Assembly: GCA_907163375.1 (NCBI GenBank)
Contig: CAJQUW010012941.1
Coordinates: forward strand, 1-64,000
Reading direction: 5' to 3'
Length of the DNA stretch: 64,000 bases
DNA from: Prostheceraeus crozeri
Lineage: Eukaryota > Platyhelminthes > Polycladida > Euryleptidae
Part shown: positions 58,601 through 64,000 of the stretch, in pieces
Position numbering within the stretch: the first letter of the stretch is position 1
Layout: the number at the start of each line of letters is the position of its first letter
The notes under the pieces: generated by a model
What the model saw: only the letters and a program-made list of their open reading frames with translations
The model's database searches: none
Told to the model about the DNA's origin: nothing
Program-made: the position numbers and the translations under genes

Positions 58601-58861
58601 TTTGGTACACTGTGTTTGGGAACGTCTATGATCGAACTTGTGTGGTTTGGTTCTGAGCACTTGGGTACGTACCGATAGACGTCCGTTGTTTGATTTTGAA
58701 TGGGTTTGCTCAATTGCGACTATTGTGACAATTATTTTTAATGTAGCACTATTTAGATGTGAAACTTTACTGTGCAGTTATGATTTAGTTGCTCCCCAAT
58801 AAGAAAACCAATTCCAGAACTATGTTTAAAATGAAAAGACAAGAGATTTACAATGTAAGTT

Positions 58862-59155
58862 TAATTTAAGCGTGAAAAATAAATGAGGGGTGCAAATCAC
58901 GTCCCTCAGGCGACTCCATGATCTTCAAGAAGTCATCACACCACTCATGGAATGTCGGATTTTTACTAAGTCATGGTCACATTCGTGTACCGGACACTTC
59001 ACCGGTAGTCCATTCCGCCTTTGAAGTGCAGAGACAGTTAAGGTCTTCCATAGGGCCACTTTGCAGCCGCAAGACAGATGCATGGTCATGTCCAAATGAC
59101 CTCCAATAATGACTTGGCTGTCATTTTGAAAATAAAATAATGGCTTTGAGGACAT
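58862..59155 (-). CDS. Small Cys/His-rich protein, family unknown
   Basis: Starts MSSKPLFYFQND at 59155, about 55-65 bp below a TATA box on the same strand. The strict frame ends at 58925 (76 residues) and contains MHLSCGCKVALWK and GLPVKCPVHECDHDL, a CxC...CxxxxC...H spacing that could bind zinc. After the T5 run at 58960-58964 (A5 on the coding strand), another frame reads NPTFHEWCDDFLKIMESPEG and continues to about 58862. That looks more protein-like than the annotated end, so the gene may run through a slip or a one-base indel. Divergently paired with the gene at 59380. No family recognised; role unknown. Confidence 0.45.
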
Positions 59156-59210
59156 GCTTCTTCTTATGGAACGTTGAGGATAAGTACTTAACAGTTTGGA
59201 ACAATGACAT

Positions 59211-59298
59211 CCTTTATATAGTTATATATATTCTTTAGGGAAGTTCGGTACCTCTCTGATTGGCTGTTAGGATTTCCTTTGTTTAAAAAGTATATAAG
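59211..59298. promoter_or_regulatory. Divergent promoter with two TATA boxes and an inverted CCAAT box
   Basis: TATATAAAGG on the minus strand (59211-59220) serves the left gene; TATATAAG on the plus strand (59291-59298) serves the right gene. CTGATTGGC (59256-59264), an NF-Y-type inverted CCAAT box, lies between them. The whole intergenic space between the two start codons is about 225 bp. Confidence 0.6.
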
Positions 59299-59379
59299 TC
59301 CGAGGTTTGTACCAATTCTTATCAAAGGTTCTAATCCTCACGTTTACAAGTTACAATTATTTTAAATCTACAAGTCTAA

Positions 59380-59847
59380 ATGGATCGCAAACAGAAAGCC
59401 GCAGTTGAGAACGGTACTGCTGATCGTACCACTTCGCCAGTGGAACGTACCACTACACCTCCCCAATCTCCGATGGAGCGATCGACAACACCAAACGAGC
59501 CGGTGGTGTTCACCCAAGCCCCTGCATCGCCCGACTACTCGAGTGATGATGGTGAGGATAGTGACGTATCAATCGAGACGATGCGTCACATGAATAAGAA
59601 GTCCATGCGAACGCCACTTTATGGACGGGTCACGGTCAAAGTCAAGAACGCCCCGAAAAAGTACCACACCAAACGGGTGTTCATGAGGATGGAGCCGAAC
59701 GAGCGGAACCTCACAACCGCTCTCGAATTTTCGGTCATCGACCTTGACACACCACGTCGCTGTCCCTGTGCGCCCAAGAAGACCAGGATCCATGTTCAAG
59801 TGGACTTGAAAAAACTTGTACCCTTTCCTTACCTTGATGACATTTAG
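59380..59847 (+). CDS. 155-residue acidic Ser/Thr/Pro-rich protein, family unknown
   Basis: Starts MDRKQKAAVENG, about 82 bp after the TATA box at 59291. Residues 15-65 are low complexity, with repeated TTSP/TTTPP/STTPNEP words and an acidic SSDDGEDSDVS patch, probably disordered and open to phosphorylation. Residues 75-155 are more ordered: RTPLYGRVTVKVKNAPKKYH, ALEFSVIDLDTPRRCPCAPK, then HVQVDLKKLVPFPYLDDI. Codon use is richer in G+C at third positions than the surrounding AT-rich DNA, which supports coding. No intron is needed. I do not recognise the family. It resembles the downstream multi-exon gene in having an acidic Ser-rich part. Confidence 0.55.
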   Translation: MDRKQKAAVENGTADRTTSPVERTTTPPQSPMERSTTPNEPVVFTQAPASPDYSSDDGEDSDVSIETMRHMNKKSMRTPLYGRVTVKVKNAPKKYHTKRVFMRMEPNERNLTTALEFSVIDLDTPRRCPCAPKKTRIHVQVDLKKLVPFPYLDDI

Positions 59848-60104
59848 TGTGTTTTTTTCTTAATCTCTTTATTTAATATTCATTTGTATATATGAACAGA
59901 CTTGTTTTATCATTTCACAAATCGGTCTTCAATTAAGGTCTGAATGGGAAAGGGGAATAACTATCTACAATTAATGATGTTCAATAACTGAATTGAAACA
60001 AAAAAAAATCAAGTATGAAGACTTCAACTTGAAATAAATAGGAACATATAACTTTTAAAGAAACAGTTATGTTGTTAATTTTAAAATGCTTGTAGCAGTC
60101 CAGG

Positions 60105-60425
60105 ATGATATCATACATGTGTCATACACGAGACCATAAGAATGAGAATGAAAAGACCTTTAGAATGATATAAGGTATGTACCTATTCGATGGGAAAATC
60201 CTAGTTGTATGCAACTGTATGCAAGCAGACAAATGTTAGATTTTTAAATTCACTAAGTTTTTAGCCCATTCTTTAAAGACATGTAGCTCTCTAGTTATAT
60301 GTCATACATGTGTCATACAATACACCATTAGAATCAGCATGAAAAGAGCATTCGAATGATATATTGTATGTACCCATTTGATGAAAAAATCCTAGTTGTA
60401 TGCATCGGTATGCAACTTGAAAAAT
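60105..60425 (+). repeat. Tandem duplication of about 190 bp
   Basis: CATACATGTGTCATACA ... AATCCTAGTTGTATGCA occurs at about 60110-60225 and again at about 60305-60415 with moderate divergence. Confidence 0.75.
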
Positions 60426-60529
60426 TCCAAGTTTTTTTACAAAAATGACTAAGTTTACAAATTTTCAAAGTTAAAGTTTTACAACCAAAAATGATCATAA
60501 TATACAAACCTCTACACTTGACCTTGACC

Positions 60530-60600
60530 TTGACCTTAGACCTGACCTTGACCTTTGACCTTCATACACTTCATACACTTCATACACGGCGGGGGGGGGG
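60530..60600 (+). repeat. Short tandem words and poly-G run
   Basis: GACCTT repeated about seven times (60518-60560), CTTCATACA repeated three times, then a G run at 60590-60600. Confidence 0.8.
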
Positions 60601-60604
60601 CCTC

Positions 60605-60700
60605 AAAATTTCTCGGGCGCTTCGCGCCCTCGAAATTTTTCGGATTATAGGGTAAATAAATTTTCTCGTGCGCTTCGCGCACTCGAAAATTTATTTACCC
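60605..60700. repeat. Two adjacent CpG-rich hairpins
   Basis: 60605-60640 folds around GGGCGC-TTC-GCGCCC, and 60650-60700 is a 51-base palindrome (GGGTAAATAAATTTTC arms, centre TGCGCTTCGCGCA). The pair looks like a small foldback element or its end. Confidence 0.75.
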
Positions 60701-60735
60701 ATGGGTTCCGGGTGCCATAGATACTGTTCTTGCTT

Positions 60736-60818
60736 CCCTAACCCTAACCCTAACCCTAACCCTAACCCTAACCTTAACCCTAACCCTAACCCTAACCTTA
60801 ACCCTAACCCTAACCCTA
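60736..60818 (+). repeat. Interstitial telomere-type repeat (CCCTAA)n
   Basis: About 13 units of CCCTAA with two CCTTAA variants, beginning directly 35 bp after the hairpin pair. TTAGGG is the usual telomere word of most animals other than arthropods and nematodes, which helps place the organism. Confidence 0.9.
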
Positions 60819-61173
60819 GTATTTTAATTTTGGCGCGAAATTCAAATTTTCGAAATTTAGCGCTTAATTCAAATTTAATGTTCTATTCAAATCACACGTT
60901 TATATCTTCAATTCAAATATGAATCATTATATGACTATTAATAATAACATGTATATCAAATAATACATCAGTCCATCAGTTCATATTACTTTGAATTCAC
61001 TCTACTGTTTACATGTAGAAATCTTTCAACACATATGATGGCACTTCCATTTCTAAGGTTAAAAATAAACCAGCTGTTCCAATTCTTGTTTGAGTTATCA
61101 ATTTTGTTTAACCGTACCAATTCCAGGATGTGATGTCATAAGGTCTTTGTTCATAGTTGCTTTGTCAATTTCA

Positions 61174-61181
61174 TATATAAA
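61174..61181 (+). promoter_or_regulatory. TATA box, distal, of the seven-exon gene
   Basis: TATATAAA. About 100 bp on, a donor-like GAA/GTGAGTTTC (61281) could join to the acceptor CCTATATAG at 61914-61922, giving a 5' untranslated exon. A second TATATAAAT at 61862-61870 lies about 55 bp before the ATG and could be an alternative promoter. Confidence 0.4.
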
Positions 61182-61924
61182 GAAGTTGCACACAACGAAT
61201 TTTCACTCATTTTCAAATTATTTAGTGTCCATAACAGACGTCGTTCTTCGTTCCTCCGTTCTCCGGTTCTTATTACAATTCTGAAGTGAGTTTCATTGTC
61301 ATGTTGTGCTACTTTATAGGATATTCGAGAGTAGGAACATTATTAAGTTTTTATAACCAAATAGCTTTAAATATAGAAGCTTGTGTTTTTAGGATAGGAA
61401 CACTTTATGTTATATTATTAACCATGTTTTTTTTAATTTTTCATCCTATATTAAGTCACTGAGCGAGAGACATGAATATATCAGTTTAAATGTAAGTGTA
61501 TTTGAATCAACAAGATTTTCACAGTTTGTAAATAAATAAAAGATACCTAAATAAAGCCTTCATCCATTTTAAATATTCAGTCTGTCATCTGCTAACAGAT
61601 GTATAAAATTCAAGCTTGTTTAATTAAACAAATTGAGGATTGGTTGAAATTTTCGAAATTTCAGTTTCATTTCATTAAATTAATTTCGAAATTAAATAAT
61701 AGTAAATCAGCTGTTTCCAAATTTCAACTCTTCTTATGAGCTAACCCTTTTCGAATAAATATCTAATTTTCGACTTTCGGTTTCAATTTCAACTTCAAAT
61801 TTTATTTCTTTCTCAGATTTCTCCAATATGAAAGTAGCACTTAATAGACCTTTGATGATGGTATATAAATGCGTTCTCGTTTTACAAGAGATTAAATTAT
61901 AATCAATTTTTTTCCTATATAGAA

Positions 61925-64000
61925 ATGGTCCGACAAGAAAGTATTGCGCGACAACGGCTGATCTTTCACTACTGTGAAACATGCCGACTGCCTGTTCGTC
62001 ATGCCAACAAGAGTGGCCACAAAGACTGCATATTCAAAGAGGATTTCACATACCTCTATTGCTTAAGCTGCAAAACATATGAGAGGAGCAACGACAAGGT
62101 CAACAGCGACTCAGCAAAAGCCTTCATTGTCAAACACACGCCCTGTGCCCAACAGAATGGCCGGAAAGGCATCAACCTTACCTCCAAGTCAGAGAAAAGG
62201 AAATTGGAGAGGCTTTTTAATAAGGAAAGGCCGACTGAAGGCGTGCTCTCACAGGTGGACGAGCCTGAGACAAAGAAAGCCCCCAAGTCCCGAGCACCTA
62301 AGAAGGTCCCCAAGTCTCGAGAATTTATTGATGAGACTTTGAGTGATTTTGAGGTAAGTGTAGTCAATTCTAAATGCTAACTTGAACGGACAACTGACTC
62401 ACAGTTGACAAAAAGTACTGCTTCCTTTAGATTAAAATAAATTTGTTGTTAACACATTTCAGGACATGGTGATGCCCCCACCGAAGAAAGCCAAGGTGTT
62501 GGTGCAGAAGAAACTGGTCGTTCAAGATGTGAGATTCTATTTACTCAGGTTAGTAATCGTGTGCATAAACTAAATCAATATTTCATAAATATTTCAGTGT
62601 GAGGTGCCTCGACCGCTGAAAGTCAGTTTCCAAGACAATAATGCGGTGGAAAACTTGCGAAAGGTAAGAAATTAATTTGCTTGTTACTTCTTAATGTGAA
62701 ATTGAACATGAATTTTTATTTTCAGCTGTTTCCAAGTGTCCAAAGGTATCCTGCAATACCTCGGTTGAATTCGCCGGAAAAGGAAACCATTTCAAGTCCC
62801 GTAAGTGTGATTTTCATGGTCTACGATTCGATATCAGACAACAATACCTGGAAAAAAACTTTACATGTATATAGTCTATGTCTATATTAATTCTCATTAA
62901 TATCTATTTAGTTATAAAAACATTATCACATTTTCGCTGCAGGCTGTACGATCTTTGTCCCTTAAAAGACATCAGCGGAGCTTTCTGTCTACGCCGGCGA
63001 CCACCACATCTATGGAGGATAACGAGGAGAGGCCCTACTCCATCCGTGAATCATCGGGCGATTCCTCGTCATCTGATGACGACGTCTCCACCACGTCGTC
63101 TCCAACATCCTCATCCGATGACGATAATTCGGTTGCAAATGTAAGTTTAATGCTTAGATGACTGCATCAGCAGAGAACTTTTCCATTGTAATTTAGAAAC
63201 CCACTTGAGTAAAAATTTATTAATCTGTAATAGATCAATTTATCTTCTAGAATGATTCGATGGTTCTTTCGGAGGACGAAGGTGGATCAAATCGAGGGAC
63301 AATCGAGCTGAAGGTATGTGAAATTCATATTTGGAGTTAATAAATGTCAACAAGTTAATTTTCATTTATGTAATTGAATTTACATAGTGTTAATTTTAAT
63401 TTTGATAAATGTTAACAATTGCAAATAGTTCATAAACAATTGTTTCTTTTCGTTTGCAGGACTCCGTGATGCATGCATCACAGGAGGTCTCCTTCAGCAA
63501 CATCCGGGCATCCCCGAGCTGGAGTGTCCGCCTGCCGCCGTCCCCAATGATCTGCTTGGCTCCATCATCCCCTGCACGTCTTCCCTTGCCGCTATCTCCT
63601 CCGAACCCATTACCGACGCCAAGTGCAGCTCCTTCCTCCCCGGTAGTACTTCCCACAACACCTCCCCCAGTTGCAGCTCTACCAACGTCGGATGTGACGG
63701 CTCCTCTCCCAGTGCGGGATTATAACGTCGACTTGGACGCAACCTCGACAGAAGAGGATGTACAGAACAAGTTACGTCTCTGCCAGGAGCGCCTACAGCA
63801 GGCAGAGGAGCGGGAGAAGAAAATGAAGGAGGAGAACAGAGGCTTGATTGAATCTGTGAGGAACCTAACACAATCAAATCTCCTGTTGGCCTCCCAGGTT
63901 TCGAACAGTCGCATTAATGAAAAGGAAACTTTAATGCACATTGACTGCATGAACAATGTAATTAGAAAAGTGAGACTGACTCACATGAACGATTTCAGCG
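61925..64000 (+). CDS. Seven-exon gene of unknown family, runs off right edge
   Basis: Coding exons joined by GT-AG introns: 61925-62353, 62463-62528, 62598-62663, 62726-62800, 62943-63140, 63251-63313 and 63460 to the edge. Every junction is phase 0, and the chain gives 479 residues without a stop. Residues 16-75 have CETCRLPVRH...HKDC and YCLSCKTYE...HTPC, a likely zinc-binding N-terminus. Residues 95-140 are Lys-rich with two KxPKSR words. Exon 5 has an acidic Ser tract (SSGDSSSSDDDVSTTSS). Exon 7 is Pro-rich, then a coiled coil of about 90 residues (from EEDVQNKLRLCQERLQQAEE). Exons are G+C-richer than introns. Nuclear or chromatin-related use is possible from the composition, but no family is recognised. 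Confidence 0.65.

Noticed and set aside
58421-58713. Tyr/Leu-rich minus frames
   Set aside because: Translation of the GGATAGGTACATG tandem repeat.
60668-60922. Asn-Pro repeat protein
   Set aside because: Translation of the telomere-type repeat.

Overview
This is a eukaryotic, animal-like window. It is AT-rich, most coding traces are decayed transposons, genes have GT-AG introns, and there is an interstitial TTAGGG-type telomeric tract. Penelope-like elements (PLEs), Tc1, piggyBac, hAT-like elements, Crypton-type tyrosine recombinase, RTE and CR1/Jockey-type LINEs, plus a small family of leucine-rich-repeat/immunoglobulin membrane proteins, together suggest an aquatic invertebrate. The phylum cannot be fixed from sequence reading alone.

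Layout. 0-17 kb: PLE fragment (1-240), Tc1-like element (788-2201), a badly decayed LINE (about 4.8-7.5 kb), a GA-rich tract (8.3-8.8 kb), unassigned sequence, a nested hAT-like MITE (12.4-12.7 kb), a dispersed repeat (15.2-16.0 kb) and a piggyBac remnant (16.74-17.19 kb). 17-20 kb: a LINE on the minus strand that keeps ORF1 and endonuclease but loses most of its RT. 20-23.2 kb: LRR-Ig gene 1 with an inferred first exon and TATA box. 23.6-24.7 kb: Crypton-type recombinase remnant. 27-31.5 kb: two PLE remnants and a second Tc1 element with clear inverted ends. 33-38 kb: a PLE with an inverted copy of its own 3' end, then a further PLE. 38.3-46.7 kb: LRR-Ig gene 2, whose inferred first intron is enlarged by two hAT-like elements flanking a 39-bp minisatellite of about 72 units. 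47.5-52.2 kb: an RTE-type LINE split by a younger LINE. 52.4-53.2 kb: a repeat carrying another MITE copy. 54.3-55.6 kb: LRR-Ig gene 3. 56.3-58.3 kb: a PLE interrupted by a DNA element. 58.9-64 kb: a compact cluster of genes of unrecognised family.

Probable host genes are the three LRR-Ig genes (one duplicated family, all minus strand, predicted cell-surface proteins) and possibly the right-hand cluster. That cluster has a divergent pair of small genes sharing a promoter region of about 225 bp with two TATA boxes, followed by a seven-exon gene in which every intron is phase 0 and which runs off the window. I could not assign this cluster to a known family, and it is the best candidate for something undescribed. 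Assignments rest on reading motifs by eye; no database search was run.
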